DNA of 64,000 nucleotides from Novosphingobium sp. FKTRR1 (GTDB taxonomy: Bacteria; Pseudomonadota; Alphaproteobacteria; Sphingomonadales; Sphingomonadaceae): the NCBI RefSeq assembly GCF_020404405.1, contig NZ_JAIZDA010000001.1, forward strand, positions 1 to 64,000. Reading direction: 5' to 3'. This document shows, in pieces, positions 36,655 through 45,490 of this stretch. The position numbers and the translations under genes are program-made. Numbering within the stretch: the first letter of the stretch is position 1; each line of letters opens with the position of its first letter. Under the pieces are notes generated by a model. The model did no database searches, was not told where the DNA came from, and saw nothing but the letters and a program-made list of their open reading frames with translations.

Positions 36655-37332
36655 CTAGTCGGTTCCGCGCGGCGTCGCGGCCAAAACTTCGGCAAAGGCG
36701 CGTACGGCAGCAGCTTCGTCACCGCCCCATACCGCGTGGCTTACCGCCAGAAAATCGGCGCCCGCGCTGATCAGCGGGGCGCAGTTGGCAGGCGTGATTC
36801 CGCCGATCGCGACGCAGGGCAGCTCGAACACCGCCGACCACCAGCTCAGCAGTTCCAGCTCGGCGCGGTGTTCGGTTTCCTTCGTCGCTGACGGGAAGAA
36901 CGCGCCGAACGCCACGTAATCGGCGCCCTCCTCGCCCGCAGCCATCGCGCGGTGGCGGCTGTCCTGACAGGTCACGCCGATTTGCGCATCGCGGCCAAGC
37001 TGTTCGCGCGCTTCGGCCACTGCGCCGTCGCCCTGTCCCAGATGGACGCCATCGGCGCCCAGACGCTTGGCCAGACCGATCGAATCGTTGACGATGAAGG
37101 CCACGTCGCGGTCGGCGCAGATGCGCTGCAACGGCTCGGCCAGCTTGGCGGCCGCATGATCATCGATGCCTTTGACGCGGAACTGGAACGCGGCGACTTG
37201 CGCTGCATCGAGTGCGCGCGCCAGCCTGTCGGAGAAACCGCCGGTCACGTCGAGCGGCGAGATCAGATAGAGCTGGCAGGGAATGATTTCGATCGGCTTG
37301 GGCTTGGCCGGCTTGGTTTTGGATTTCGACAT
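36655..37332 (-). CDS. thiE: Thiamine phosphate synthase
   Basis: 225-residue TIM barrel that couples HMP-PP and thiazole phosphate. FIVNDSIGLAKRLGADGVHLGQGD, VTCQDSRHRA (in place of the usual G-S-HN) and VAIGGITPANC are the family blocks. The Lys-rich head (MSKSKTKPAKPKP) is extra. It follows fba, separated by a hairpin terminator, so it may have its own promoter. No TPP riboswitch was seen before it. Confidence 0.9.
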   Translation of the reverse strand: MSKSKTKPAKPKPIEIIPCQLYLISPLDVTGGFSDRLARALDAAQVAAFQFRVKGIDDHAAAKLAEPLQRICADRDVAFIVNDSIGLAKRLGADGVHLGQGDGAVAEAREQLGRDAQIGVTCQDSRHRAMAAGEEGADYVAFGAFFPSATKETEHRAELELLSWWSAVFELPCVAIGGITPANCAPLISAGADFLAVSHAVWGGDEAAAVRAFAEVLAATPRGTD

Positions 37333-37422
37333 GCGCGATGCCTAGCGCGTGGAGCCTTGCGCGCCTAGCCCGGAATCAGCGGCAGGCAGTCGCCCCGGTG
37401 TGAACATTGTCCCACAAACGAA

Positions 37423-37457
37423 ACGCCCCTCCCCCGCTTTTGCGGGGTGAGGGGCGT
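37423..37457 (-). terminator. Strong hairpin terminator after fba
   Basis: A 15-bp stem (ACGCCCCTC then CCCCGC, loop TTTT, GCGGGG then GAGGGGCGT with one bulged T) lies 36 nt beyond the fba stop. In the fba direction it is followed by TTCGTTTG, a weak T-run. Confidence 0.75.
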
Positions 37458-37492
37458 GCCTTTCCGTCCTCTCAAAGCGTAATCGGTCGGCC

Positions 37493-38401
37493 TCAGGCCG
37501 CGACCGGCACCGACTTGACCGTCGAACCGGTGTAGATTTCGTCGATCGCTTCACCCAGCGCGGCATCGAATTCGGCGTCGGTCATCTGGAAGCGCAAGTC
37601 TTCGAGCAGCGCCCGGCTGAAGCTGGCGATGATGCCGTTGTTCTCGGAAAGCTGGACGCACGCCTCGGGGCGCTTGTAACCGCCCGAAAGCGCGACCACG
37701 CGCAGCACCTTGGGGTGTGCAACCAGCGGTTCGAACGTACCCGGCACGATCGGCAACGACAGCTTGAGCATGACCTTTTCGCCATCGGGCAGCGCATCAA
37801 GGTTCTTGAGGATTTCGGCGAGCAGGATCGTGTCGCAATCGCCGCGCGTTTCGCTCTTGATGTTCACTTCGGGCTCGATGATCGGCATCAGCCCGGCTGC
37901 ACTGACTTGCGCGCCCAGTTCGAACTGCTGCTTGACCACCGCCGCGATACCTTCGGCATTGGCGGAGTGGATCACCGAGCGCTCCTTGGTGCCGAACACG
38001 CCAAGCGCCTTCGAGCGGCTGAGCAACTCGTCAAGGCCGGGGATCGGCTTGAGCAGTTGCACGCCGTTGGCTTCGTCTTCCAAACCCTTGTCGATCTTGA
38101 TGAACGGGATCACGCCCTTGGCGATCAGCGCTGCGGGAACCGGCACGCCATCGACGGTGCCGTCCATGGTCCGCTCGAACAGGATCGCGCCAAGCACCTT
38201 TTCGCCGGTGAAGGCGGGCGATTTGATGATGCGGCTGCGCATGTCGTGGATCAGGCCGTACATCTCAGCTTCGCTGGTCCAGGCCGATTCCTCAATGCCG
38301 TAACCCTTGAGCGCCTTCGGAGTCGAACCGCCGCTCTGGTCGAGGGCTGCGATGAACCCTTTGCCTTCGGCCAGTCTCTGGGTGAATTCGGCGTTGCTCA
38401 T
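37493..38401 (-). CDS. Class I fructose-bisphosphate aldolase
   Basis: 302 residues. IAALDQSGGSTPKALK, PIIEPEVNI, VMLKLSLPIVPG (Schiff-base lysine region) and ALSGGYKRPEACVQL follow the bacterial class I fructose-bisphosphate aldolase pattern. It splits fructose-1,6-bisphosphate to DHAP and glyceraldehyde-3-phosphate. A GGAG ribosome-binding site fixes the start at 38401. It follows pgk after a 311-bp gap that contains a terminator, so it is probably a separate transcript. Confidence 0.92.
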   Translation of the reverse strand: MSNAEFTQRLAEGKGFIAALDQSGGSTPKALKGYGIEESAWTSEAEMYGLIHDMRSRIIKSPAFTGEKVLGAILFERTMDGTVDGVPVPAALIAKGVIPFIKIDKGLEDEANGVQLLKPIPGLDELLSRSKALGVFGTKERSVIHSANAEGIAAVVKQQFELGAQVSAAGLMPIIEPEVNIKSETRGDCDTILLAEILKNLDALPDGEKVMLKLSLPIVPGTFEPLVAHPKVLRVVALSGGYKRPEACVQLSENNGIIASFSRALLEDLRFQMTDAEFDAALGEAIDEIYTGSTVKSVPVAA

Positions 38402-38650
38402 GTCGGCTCCCTGTAATGCTGCGAAAGTATTGCTGCCAAACTGCTTTGCTGCGCCCGCGGCGCCTGAAATCCGGACCTTGCGGCAGACCGATGGGCCAAG
38501 GCTCACCCCTGCTTGCGACCGCCTAATGCATACGTATGAACGAACCTTTACCGGCGACCGGTCGATTTCGCAACCGCAACATTGCAGGTGCCGCAAATTT
38601 GTTGCCTGCGCAAACCAATCAGACCCAAAGTGTCTGGATCAAAACGCAAA
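38402..38650 (-). promoter_or_regulatory. Promoter region of fba
   Basis: This is most of the 311-bp gap between pgk and fba. I see no gene in it. It holds a 10-bp palindrome CATACGTATG (38530-38539), a broken ACCGG/CCGGT pair next to it, and a GCAGG...CCTGC pair (around 38585-38612) around a TTTG-rich stretch. These are possible regulator sites; a definite -10/-35 is not evident. Confidence 0.4.
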
Positions 38651-38681
38651 TGGGGCGGCAAGATCAGATCCTGCCGCCCCA
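38651..38681 (-). terminator. Hairpin terminator after pgk
   Basis: A 10-bp perfect stem TGGGGCGGCA / TGCCGCCCCA with an 11-nt loop starts 31 nt beyond the pgk stop; in the pgk direction it is followed by TTTGCGTTTT. This is a good intrinsic terminator and separates pgk from fba. Confidence 0.85.
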
Positions 38682-38712
38682 TCGCTTTTGTAAACAAACA
38701 GCCCGTCCTGCG

Positions 38713-39909
38713 TCAGGCTTCGAGTGCGGCCACGCCGGGCAGTTCCTTGCCTTCCATCCATTCGAGGAAGGCCCCGCCCGCAGTCGAGACATACGAGAAG
38801 TCGGCGGCAACGCCCGCATGGTTGAGCGCGGCGACGGTATCGCCCCCGCCTGCAACCGAGATCAGCGAGCCTTCCTTCGACAGCGCCGCTGCGGTGCGCG
38901 CAAGTGCCACCGTGGCGGTATCGAACGGCTCGATCTCGAACGCGCCGAGCGGCCCGTTCCATACCAGCGTCTTGCAGGTCTTGAGCACGTCGGCCAGCGC
39001 TTCGACCGCCTGTGGCCCAACGTCGAGAATCATCTCGTCAGGGGCGACTTCGTGCACGTTGGTGATGCGCAGCGAAGCGGGGTTGGCGGCGAATTCCTTG
39101 GCCACTTGCGCGTCGTACGGCAGGTGGATCGTGCAACCGGCCTTGTCGGCGTTGTCGAGAATCTCGTCGGCGGTTGCGGTCAGGTCATGCTCGCACAGCG
39201 ACTTGCCCACATCCACGCCGCGCGCGGCAAGGAACGTGTTGGCCATGCCGCCACCGATGATCAGGTGATCGACTTTGCCGACCAAGTGCTTGAGCACATC
39301 GAGCTTGGTCGAAACCTTGGCCCCGCCGACAACGGCCGCTACCGGATGCTCAGGTTTGCCCAGCGCCTTTTCCAGTGCCTCAAGCTCGGCCTGCATCGCG
39401 CGTCCGGCATAGGCGGGAAGCACATGCGCCAACCCTTCGGTCGAAGCGTGAGCGCGGTGCGCAGCCGAGAACGCATCGTTGACATAGGCATCGCCGAGCT
39501 TGGCGATGGCGGCGACGGTTGCCGGGTCGTTCTTTTCCTCGCCCTTGTGGAAGCGGGTGTTTTCCAGAACGGTGATCGAGCCCGGTTGCAGCGCGGCAAC
39601 GGCGGCCTCGGCCTCGGCCCCGGCGCAATCGGCGATGAACCCGACCGGGCGACCCAGCGCCGCGGCAAGCGCGGGCACGATCGGTTCGAGCGAGTTTTCG
39701 GCGCTGCGTTCGCCCTTGGGGCGGCCGAAGTGGGCCAGCACCAACACGCGGGCACCCTTGTCGGCCAGCTCGGCCAGCGTGGCGACGGTCGCGCGCAGCC
39801 GGGTGTCGTCGGTGACGACGCCGTTGGCCATCGGCACGTTGAGGTCTTCGCGCACCAGCACGGCCTTGCCAGCCACGTCGCCAATGTCGTCAAGCGTCTT
39901 GAAGGTCAT
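38713..39909 (-). CDS. pgk: Phosphoglycerate kinase
   Basis: 398 residues. [50 protein letters not shown] and [12 protein letters not shown] are the PGK blocks for 3-phosphoglycerate and ATP. The start [15 protein letters not shown] was chosen. It lies 99 nt after gap, with a GC-rich hairpin between them. Confidence 0.97.
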   Translation of the reverse strand: MTFKTLDDIGDVAGKAVLVREDLNVPMANGVVTDDTRLRATVATLAELADKGARVLVLAHFGRPKGERSAENSLEPIVPALAAALGRPVGFIADCAGAEAEAAVAALQPGSITVLENTRFHKGEEKNDPATVAAIAKLGDAYVNDAFSAAHRAHASTEGLAHVLPAYAGRAMQAELEALEKALGKPEHPVAAVVGGAKVSTKLDVLKHLVGKVDHLIIGGGMANTFLAARGVDVGKSLCEHDLTATADEILDNADKAGCTIHLPYDAQVAKEFAANPASLRITNVHEVAPDEMILDVGPQAVEALADVLKTCKTLVWNGPLGAFEIEPFDTATVALARTAAALSKEGSLISVAGGGDTVAALNHAGVAADFSYVSTAGGAFLEWMEGKELPGVAALEA

Positions 39910-39966
39910 GTCATCGATCCCCTGTGGCAAAGGCTCGCTGCACGGCGAACCACAAATGCGGAACGG

Positions 39967-39999
39967 CACCCGTCCCCGACCATCGGCCGGGGACGGGCA
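39967..39999 (-). terminator. GC-rich hairpin between gap and pgk
   Basis: CCCGTCCCCG (39969-39978) pairs with CGGGGACGGG (39988-39997), giving a 10-bp stem with a 9-nt loop just after the gap stop. There is no T-run, so it may be an mRNA-stabilising or partial-attenuation hairpin and not a full terminator. Confidence 0.55.
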
Positions 40000-40008
40000 C
40001 GCGCGGGA

Positions 40009-41016
40009 TCAGATCAGGCTGCCGATCACACCGGCGGTGTCGACCATCCGGTTCGAGAAGCCCCATTCGTTGTCGTACCACGACAGCACGCGCACCAGCT
40101 TGCCGTCGATGACGGCCGTTTCCAGGCTGTCGATGGTCGAGGAATGCGCGTCATGGTTGAAGTCGATCGAGACGAGGGGCTCGTTGGTGTAGCCCAGCAC
40201 GCCCTTGAGCGGGCCTTCGGCAGCAGCCTTGAGCAGCGCGTTGACTTCTTCCTTGGTCGTGTCGCGCTTGGGCGTGAAGGTCAGGTCGACGACCGAAACG
40301 TTCGGGGTCGGCACACGGATCGCCGAACCATCGAGCTTGCCCTTCAGTTCGGGCAGCACTTCGCCGACCGCACGGGCAGCGCCGGTGGTGGTGGGGATCA
40401 TGCTCATCGCAGCGGCACGGGCACGACGCGGATCCTCGTGGATCTGGTCGAGGATCTTCTGGTCGTTGGTATAGCTGTGGATCGTGGTCATCAGGCCACG
40501 CTCGATGCCAATGGCATCGTTCAGCACCTTGGCGAAGGGGGCGAGGCAGTTGGTGGTGCACGAAGCGTTCGACACGATCAGGTGATCGGCGGTCAGCTTG
40601 TCATGGTTGACGCCATAGACCACGGTCAGATCGACTTCCTTGCCCGGAGCCGAGATCAGCACGCGCTTGGCGCCGGCGTCGAGATGCTTCTGGCCGCCTG
40701 CACGCGTGGTGAAGAAGCCGGTGCATTCAAGCGCGATGTCGATGCCTTGCGCTGCGTGCGGCAACTTGGCCGGGTCGCGCTCGGCGGTCACGGTGATGCG
40801 CTTGCCGTCGATGATCAGATCGTTGCCATCGACTTCGACCGTACCGGCATAGGCACCGTGCACGCTGTCGCGCTTGAACAGGCGGGCATTGGCTTCCGCG
40901 CTGCCAAGGTCGTTGATGGCGACGAGTTCAAGACCGGAATCGGGCCGTTCGAGGATGGCGCGTGCAACATTGCGCCCGATGCGTCCGAAACCGTTGATTG
41001 CAACCTTGGTCGCCAT
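40009..41016 (-). CDS. gap: Glyceraldehyde-3-phosphate dehydrogenase
   Basis: 335 residues. The Rossmann start is [14 protein letters not shown], the catalytic Cys is in [12 protein letters not shown] and the His partner in [20 protein letters not shown] is near the C-terminus. It is the type I phosphorylating enzyme. It begins 48 nt after tkt. Confidence 0.97.
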   Translation of the reverse strand: MATKVAINGFGRIGRNVARAILERPDSGLELVAINDLGSAEANARLFKRDSVHGAYAGTVEVDGNDLIIDGKRITVTAERDPAKLPHAAQGIDIALECTGFFTTRAGGQKHLDAGAKRVLISAPGKEVDLTVVYGVNHDKLTADHLIVSNASCTTNCLAPFAKVLNDAIGIERGLMTTIHSYTNDQKILDQIHEDPRRARAAAMSMIPTTTGAARAVGEVLPELKGKLDGSAIRVPTPNVSVVDLTFTPKRDTTKEEVNALLKAAAEGPLKGVLGYTNEPLVSIDFNHDAHSSTIDSLETAVIDGKLVRVLSWYDNEWGFSNRMVDTAGVIGSLI

Positions 41017-41064
41017 GTCAAACCTCCCTGTAGGTGAAGCGGATGGTGGAGTGGCCCCTGTCTG

Positions 41065-43032
41065 TCAGGCAAGCCTGTCGAGAATACGCGGCGCGATCTT
41101 TGCCGCAGTAAGTCCGAAATGATCGTAAAGAACTTCCGCCGGAGCCGAAGCGCCAAAGCTGTCGATGCCGATGGTCAGCCCGTCGCCGACGTACTTCTGC
41201 CAGCCGGTGGTGACGCCTGCCTCGATCGAGACCTTGAGCACATCGGCGGGCAGCACGTCGGCGCGATAGGCCGCGTCCTGCGCGTCGAACAGTTCCCAAG
41301 ACGGCATCGACACGACATCGGCGCCAATGCCCCGCGCTTCCAGCAGCTTGGCTGTATCGACCGCGATCTCTACTTCCGAGCCGGTGGCGACAATCACGAC
41401 CTTGCGAGCGGCGGTTGCCGCAACGAGGCGATAGGCACCCTTGGCGCTGAGCAATTCGCCCGAAGTGCGCAGTTGCGGCAGGTTCTGCCGGGTCAGCGCC
41501 AGCACCGAAGGGGTGTTGCGGCTGGCCAGCGCCAGTTGCCAGCATTCGGCGGTCTCGATCACGTCGGCCGGGCGGAACACCTGCAAGTTGGGGATCAGTC
41601 GCATGCTCATGACATGCTCGATCGGCTGGTGGGTGGGTCCATCTTCGCCAAGGCCGATCGAATCGTGCGTCAGCACATAGACCACGCGGGCGTGCTGCAG
41701 CGCCGACAGCCGGATGGCATTGCGGCAATAGTCCGAAAACACCAGGAAGGTGCCGCCGTAAGGGATGATCCCGCCGTGCAGCGCCATGCCGTTCATCGCC
41801 GCGGCCATGCCGAATTCGCGAATGCCGTAATAGACGTAGCGGCCGGAATAGTCCTGCGCGGTCAGCGGCGGGGTGGACTTGGTCTTGGTGTTGTTCGAGC
41901 CGGTCAGGTCGGCCGAACCGCCAACCAGTTCGGGGATCTGCGCGGTCAGCACCTCGAGCGCCAGTTCGCTCGACTTGCGGGTTGCGACCTTCTGCGACTT
42001 GGTCAGCCAGCCTGCGAATTCGGCTTCGATGGCGTCGGTGGACGGCAGATCACCAGCCATGCGGCGGGCGAGTTCGGCAGCACTGGGGTTGGCTGCGGCG
42101 CGCGCGGTCCATGCCGCATGCGCCTGCTTGCCCGCCTCGCCAGTGGCCCGCCAGTTGGCGGCGATGTCGGCGGGGATTTCGAACGGCGCGGCGCTCCAGC
42201 CCAGATAGTCGCGGGCGGCGACGATCTCGTCGGCCCCCAGCGGCGAGCCGTGGACGTTGTGGCCGCCCTGCTTGTTGGGTGCGCCCTTGCCGATGACGGT
42301 GCGGCAGGCGACCAGCGACGGGCGCGGATCGGCCTTCGCCTCGGCCAAGGCGCGGGCGATGTCGGCAAAGTCGTGGCCGTCGCACGAGGTCACGTGCCAA
42401 CCGCTGGCGGAATAGCGACCGAGCACGTCCTCGGTCGTCGACAGCGAGGTATCGCCGTCGATGGTGATCTTGTTGTCGTCCCACAGCACGTTCAGACGAC
42501 CGAGGCCGAGCGTTCCGGCAAGGCCGACGGCTTCGTGGTTGATGCCTTCCATCAGGCACCCGTCACCCGCGATCACCCAGGTGTGGTGATCGACCAGATC
42601 GTCACCGAAGCGGGCGTTGAGGTGGCGTTCGGCGAGCGCGAAGCCCACGGCCATGGCGATACCCTGACCCAGCGGGCCGGTGGTGCATTCAACGCCGGGG
42701 ATCAGGAAGTTTTCCGGGTGTCCGGCGCAAACGCTGTCCAACTGGCGGAACTTGCGGATGTCGCCAATCGTCGGCGAGGCATAGCCCGACAGGTTGAGCA
42801 ACGCGTAAACCAGCATCGAGCCGTGGCCCGCCGACAGGATGAAACGGTCACGATCGGACCAGTCGGGCGCGGAAGGATCGAACTTCAGGAACTGCGACCA
42901 CAGCACGGTCGCCACGTCGGCCATGCCCATCGGCATGCCCGGGTGGCCCGAATTCGCCGCCTGTACCGCGTCCATCGCAAGGGCACGGATCGCGTTGGCC
43001 ATTGGCGCCAGCGCGGTGGGGTCGCGAGTCAT
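41065..43032 (-). CDS. tkt: Transketolase
   Basis: 655-residue thiamine diphosphate enzyme linking pentose phosphates and glycolysis. ANSGHPGMPMGMADVA, the ThDP motif GDGCLMEGINHEA...DDN, HDSIGLGEDGPTHQPIEH and the pyrimidine domain are complete. It starts at MTRDPTALAPMANAIR. It heads the tkt-gap-pgk group; paired palindromes lie upstream. Confidence 0.97.
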   Translation of the reverse strand: MTRDPTALAPMANAIRALAMDAVQAANSGHPGMPMGMADVATVLWSQFLKFDPSAPDWSDRDRFILSAGHGSMLVYALLNLSGYASPTIGDIRKFRQLDSVCAGHPENFLIPGVECTTGPLGQGIAMAVGFALAERHLNARFGDDLVDHHTWVIAGDGCLMEGINHEAVGLAGTLGLGRLNVLWDDNKITIDGDTSLSTTEDVLGRYSASGWHVTSCDGHDFADIARALAEAKADPRPSLVACRTVIGKGAPNKQGGHNVHGSPLGADEIVAARDYLGWSAAPFEIPADIAANWRATGEAGKQAHAAWTARAAANPSAAELARRMAGDLPSTDAIEAEFAGWLTKSQKVATRKSSELALEVLTAQIPELVGGSADLTGSNNTKTKSTPPLTAQDYSGRYVYYGIREFGMAAAMNGMALHGGIIPYGGTFLVFSDYCRNAIRLSALQHARVVYVLTHDSIGLGEDGPTHQPIEHVMSMRLIPNLQVFRPADVIETAECWQLALASRNTPSVLALTRQNLPQLRTSGELLSAKGAYRLVAATAARKVVIVATGSEVEIAVDTAKLLEARGIGADVVSMPSWELFDAQDAAYRADVLPADVLKVSIEAGVTTGWQKYVGDGLTIGIDSFGASAPAEVLYDHFGLTAAKIAPRILDRLA

Positions 43033-43130
43033 AACCTGAAAAAACCTTTCCAGCGCCAGTTTGGGCGCGCAATCCGGTGATTCGGAGCGAGGCCTCTTTG
43101 GGCAGAGCATTCCCCACCGTCAAGGCCACC

Positions 43131-43143
43131 GAATGCCGCATTC
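43131..43143. promoter_or_regulatory. Palindrome GAATGC-C-GCATTC upstream of tkt
   Basis: A 13-bp inverted repeat with one central base lies about 100 bp before the tkt ATG. Its half-site GAATGC/GCATTC recurs in the larger palindrome at 43175-43192, suggesting two sites for one regulator. Confidence 0.5.
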
Positions 43144-43174
43144 GTTCGCACTTGCACAAGCATCCTTAAAACAT

Positions 43175-43192
43175 TGTGCATTCGAATGCACA
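43175..43192. promoter_or_regulatory. Perfect 18-bp palindrome upstream of tkt
   Basis: TGTGCATTCGAATGCACA is a perfect palindrome in the 256-bp region between tkt and the divergent coiled-coil gene. It shares the GCATTC/GAATGC core with the site 45 bp away. It probably binds a dimeric regulator of the carbon cluster, though the divergent gene could also be the target. Confidence 0.6.
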
Positions 43193-43288
43193 CCCAGATT
43201 CGCGTGGCCCCATTCGTGCCCTTCAGGGTGCGCCGGCAGCGGGCCGGGCGGTTTGCTTCGGCGCGGGGTTGTGGTAGCGATTCGCGCC

Positions 43289-43495
43289 ATGGCGACAGGG
43301 AACCCAGAACAGGCGCTTGGCACGGCCCTCGACCGTATCGAGCAGGCCATCGCGCACCTTGAAGGCGTGGCGGCGACGCGTGCGGCCGAAGCGGCTGAGT
43401 TGCGCGAATTGCGCGCGCGCCATCGTCGGCTGAAAGACTCGGTGGCCGGCGAGTTGCAGCAGCTAGACCTGCTGCTGGCCAATCTTCCGAAATGA
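43289..43495 (+). CDS. Small coiled-coil protein upstream of zapA
   Basis: 68 residues, almost all helical, with heptad-like Leu/Ala/Arg spacing (ALDRIEQAIAHLEGVAATR, LRELRARHRRLKDSV, LQQLDLLLANLPK). It resembles the small coiled-coil proteins encoded next to ZapA and could be a division-ring accessory like ZapB; that is an inference from position and shape. The ribosome-binding site is weak. Confidence 0.65.
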   Translation: MATGNPEQALGTALDRIEQAIAHLEGVAATRAAEAAELRELRARHRRLKDSVAGELQQLDLLLANLPK

Positions 43496-43538
43496 GCGCT
43501 GGTCAATTGAGCGTTGGCAAACGGAGCATGAGCAAGCG

Positions 43539-43889
43539 ATGCCCAATCTGCACCTGACCATCGGCGGTCGCGCCTACACCGTTTCGGCGGATCAGGACGA
43601 GCAGCCGCATATCGAGATGCTCGGCCGGATGATCGACGAACGCGCCCGGCGCGCCGGGCTGGCCAGTGGTCAGTCAGAAGTGCGGATGCTGCTGGTGGCG
43701 GCACTGATGCTGGCGGATGAACTGCACGAGGAACACCGCAAGGAGCCTCCTCCCCCGCCAGTTGCCGCACCACAAGACACAGCCGAGGCCGTTCAGGCGC
43801 GCGCGGCGACGCTTGCCCGGATCAACGCTTTGGCCGAACGCGTGGAAAAGCTTGCCGGACATCTTGAGGAACCGCGCGCGAACGCCTAG
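43539..43889 (+). CDS. zapA: Cell division protein ZapA
   Basis: 116 residues. The N-terminal domain LHLTIGGRAYTVSADQDEQPHIEMLGRMIDE is the ZapA fold, followed by a helical C-terminus (ARINALAERVEKLAGHLEE). ZapA crosslinks FtsZ filaments at midcell. A Pro-rich insert (PPPPPVAAP) is present. It is directly followed by the 6S RNA, the arrangement known in many proteobacteria. Confidence 0.93.
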   Translation: MPNLHLTIGGRAYTVSADQDEQPHIEMLGRMIDERARRAGLASGQSEVRMLLVAALMLADELHEEHRKEPPPPPVAAPQDTAEAVQARAATLARINALAERVEKLAGHLEEPRANA

Positions 43890-43896
43890 ATAGTGC

Positions 43897-44062
43897 CATG
43901 ACGGGTACTGCCCGGCACGAGCCGCATGAAACATCCCTGAGGCTATAAGCAATCCACGGGGGCTGTCCCTGCCCGGGTCTTGGCCCGAAGCACATGGTCC
44001 CCACCTGACGTCGAGGCGTCGGAGGATTTTCCGAGCTAACGACCCATGGTGGTCCCGTCACC
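43897..44062 (+). ncRNA. ssrS: 6S RNA
   Basis: The region between zapA and the 5-formyl-THF cyclo-ligase gene is the classic 6S RNA position. The predicted ends pair: TGACGGG (43899-43905) with CCCGTCA (44054-44060), continued by CTGCC with GGTGG. The middle contains GC-rich helical segments around a more open part with CTATAAG, in keeping with a promoter-mimicking bubble. 6S RNA sequesters sigma70 RNA polymerase. The exact ends are estimated from the closing stem. Confidence 0.7.
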
Positions 44063-44089
44063 CCACCAAATCCGGAGTTTGAGCCACAG

Positions 44090-44701
44090 ATGCACGGTGG
44101 TGGAGATGCGGGAGCCACGCTTGCCAAGGCCCGGCTCAGAAAGCGCTTGCGCGCCGAGCGTCAGGCGCATGTCGCGGCGCTCGATCCCCGCATCCGTGGG
44201 CTGGTGCTGCGCCGCCCGCCCGGCCCGATCCTCGACATCATCCCGCGCGATGCGGTGATCGGCCTGTACATGCCAACCGCCGATGAGGCGCCGACGCTGG
44301 GCTATGCCGGTTTCTTCCACGAGGCGGGGCACACGCTGGCCCTTCCCTGGTTCGCCGGGCGTGAGGCGCCGATGGAATTCCGCCGCTGGATCTCGCCTTA
44401 CTTGCGCGACACGCTTGAACCCGATCCGTTCGGCGCCCGGCAACCGACCGGAGGCGCCGGCCCCGATGTGCTTCCCGAAGTACCCGAAGTGCTGTTCGTG
44501 CCGCTGGTCGGTTTCAGCGCCGATGGCGGCAGGCTTGGCCAAGGTGGTGGCCATTACGATCGCTGGCTGGCGGCGCATCCGCAAACCATCGCCATCGGTC
44601 TGGCATGGGATTGCCAGCTTGCCGAGGAACTGCCCGTCGAGGCACACGACCACCGGCTTGCCGCCGTGGTAACCCCGACCCGGCTTTACGGCCCGTTCTG
44701 A
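44090..44701 (+). CDS. 5-formyltetrahydrofolate cyclo-ligase
   Basis: 203 residues. The N-terminal KARLRKRLRAERQAHVAAL, the middle block VPLVGFSADGGRLGQGGGHYDRWL (substrate loop GxGGGxYDRxL) and the C-terminal HRLAAVVTPTRLY match the YgfA family. It makes 5,10-methenyl-THF from 5-formyl-THF with ATP. It follows the 6S RNA and could be cotranscribed with it. Confidence 0.93.
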   Translation: MHGGGDAGATLAKARLRKRLRAERQAHVAALDPRIRGLVLRRPPGPILDIIPRDAVIGLYMPTADEAPTLGYAGFFHEAGHTLALPWFAGREAPMEFRRWISPYLRDTLEPDPFGARQPTGGAGPDVLPEVPEVLFVPLVGFSADGGRLGQGGGHYDRWLAAHPQTIAIGLAWDCQLAEELPVEAHDHRLAAVVTPTRLYGPF

Positions 44702-44729
44702 ACGCCGTTTCGAAGGATTGCACCCAATC

Positions 44730-44954
44730 ATGACCGAGCACGACAGCAACCGGCCGACATGGCGCAAGCCGATCGGGATACTGGGCCTGCTGGCCGCGCT
44801 GACGGCTTATGCAGCCATCGTCGGCTCGCTCAGCGGTGTGCTGGGTACCCTGCCCGTGCTGGTTCAGACGCTGATCTATGTCATTCTGGGCGTGGCGTGG
44901 CTGCTGCCGCTGCGCCGCTATCTGATCTGGATGGAAACCGGCCGCTGGGGGTGA
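44730..44954 (+). CDS. Small membrane protein, DUF2842-like
   Basis: 74 residues with two transmembrane helices (IGILGLLAALTAYAAIVGSL and LPVLVQTLIYVILGVAWLLP) and the C-terminal RRYLIWMETGRWG, the pattern of DUF2842 proteins found in alphaproteobacteria. AAGGA lies 12 nt before the ATG; an in-frame TTG at 44718 is the alternative start. The function is unknown. Confidence 0.8.
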   Translation: MTEHDSNRPTWRKPIGILGLLAALTAYAAIVGSLSGVLGTLPVLVQTLIYVILGVAWLLPLRRYLIWMETGRWG

Positions 44955-44989
44955 GTGCTTAACGTTTCGCGGTGCCACAAACGGAAACG

Positions 44990-45006
44990 GGCCCCACAAG
45001 GGGGCC
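44990..45006 (-). terminator. Terminator after the tRNA-Asp pair
   Basis: GGCCCC / GGGGCC stem (44990-44995, 45001-45006). In the tRNA-Asp (minus) direction it is followed by CGTTTCCGTTTG, a T-rich tail. Confidence 0.6.
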
Positions 45007-45037
45007 TGCGCTTCCGGTCTGTTCCGATCTGGGTTGG

Positions 45038-45114
45038 TGGCGCGAGTGACGGGGCTCGAACCCGCGACCTCCGGCGTGACAGGCCGGCACTCTAACCAAC
45101 TGAGCTACACCCGC
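45038..45114 (-). tRNA. tRNA-Asp (anticodon GUC), copy 1
   Basis: 77 nt. The acceptor pairs GCGGGTG with CACTCGC (one G-T pair), the anticodon loop is ctGTCac within the stem ccggc/gccgg, the T-loop is GTTCGAGCC and CCA is encoded. It is identical over its full length to the copy at 45181-45257 and transcribed after it. Confidence 0.97.
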
Positions 45115-45180
45115 GCACTGACGGTCAAAAGACCGCAACCACGGAGCGTCCACCAACAGGGCACTCTGACTTCCAAACGA

Positions 45181-45257
45181 TGGCGCGAGTGACGGGGCTC
45201 GAACCCGCGACCTCCGGCGTGACAGGCCGGCACTCTAACCAACTGAGCTACACCCGC
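45181..45257 (-). tRNA. tRNA-Asp (anticodon GUC), copy 2
   Basis: The same 77-nt sequence as the copy at 45038-45114, separated by a 66-bp spacer and in the same direction. The two probably share one transcript. No integrase or attachment repeat beyond the tRNA sequence itself was seen. Confidence 0.97.
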
Positions 45258-45490
45258 GCTTCCGTTTGGGAGCCGCGCCTCTATGGCAGAGCACCGGCAC
45301 TGTCAACAAATTGAAGCGAAGTTTTTTGCGCGTTTCCACATGGGCGCGCCACCACCAGCGCCAGCGCATTCCGGGCTCCGAGAAACCCCGGTAACGTAGT
45401 GCATTTAGCGCGGGTTAACCAAGTTTTAGCCGCGGCTGTGGATAAGCATCCTACCCAACTTGGGGCATGGCACGCGGGGGCTTAGGTTTG

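Noticed and set aside
37333..37492. A TPP riboswitch before thiE
   Set aside because: The 160-bp gap holds the fba terminator but none of the conserved CUGAGA/ACCUGA-type elements of a TPP riboswitch.
38536..41037. An 833-codon open frame on the plus strand
   Set aside because: It is antisense to pgk and gap. The minus-strand genes carry all catalytic motifs, so this is a shadow frame.
45038..45257. Tandem tRNA-Asp genes considered as attachment sites of an integrated element
   Set aside because: No integrase or foreign cargo lies between or beside them; a simple tandem duplication explains them.
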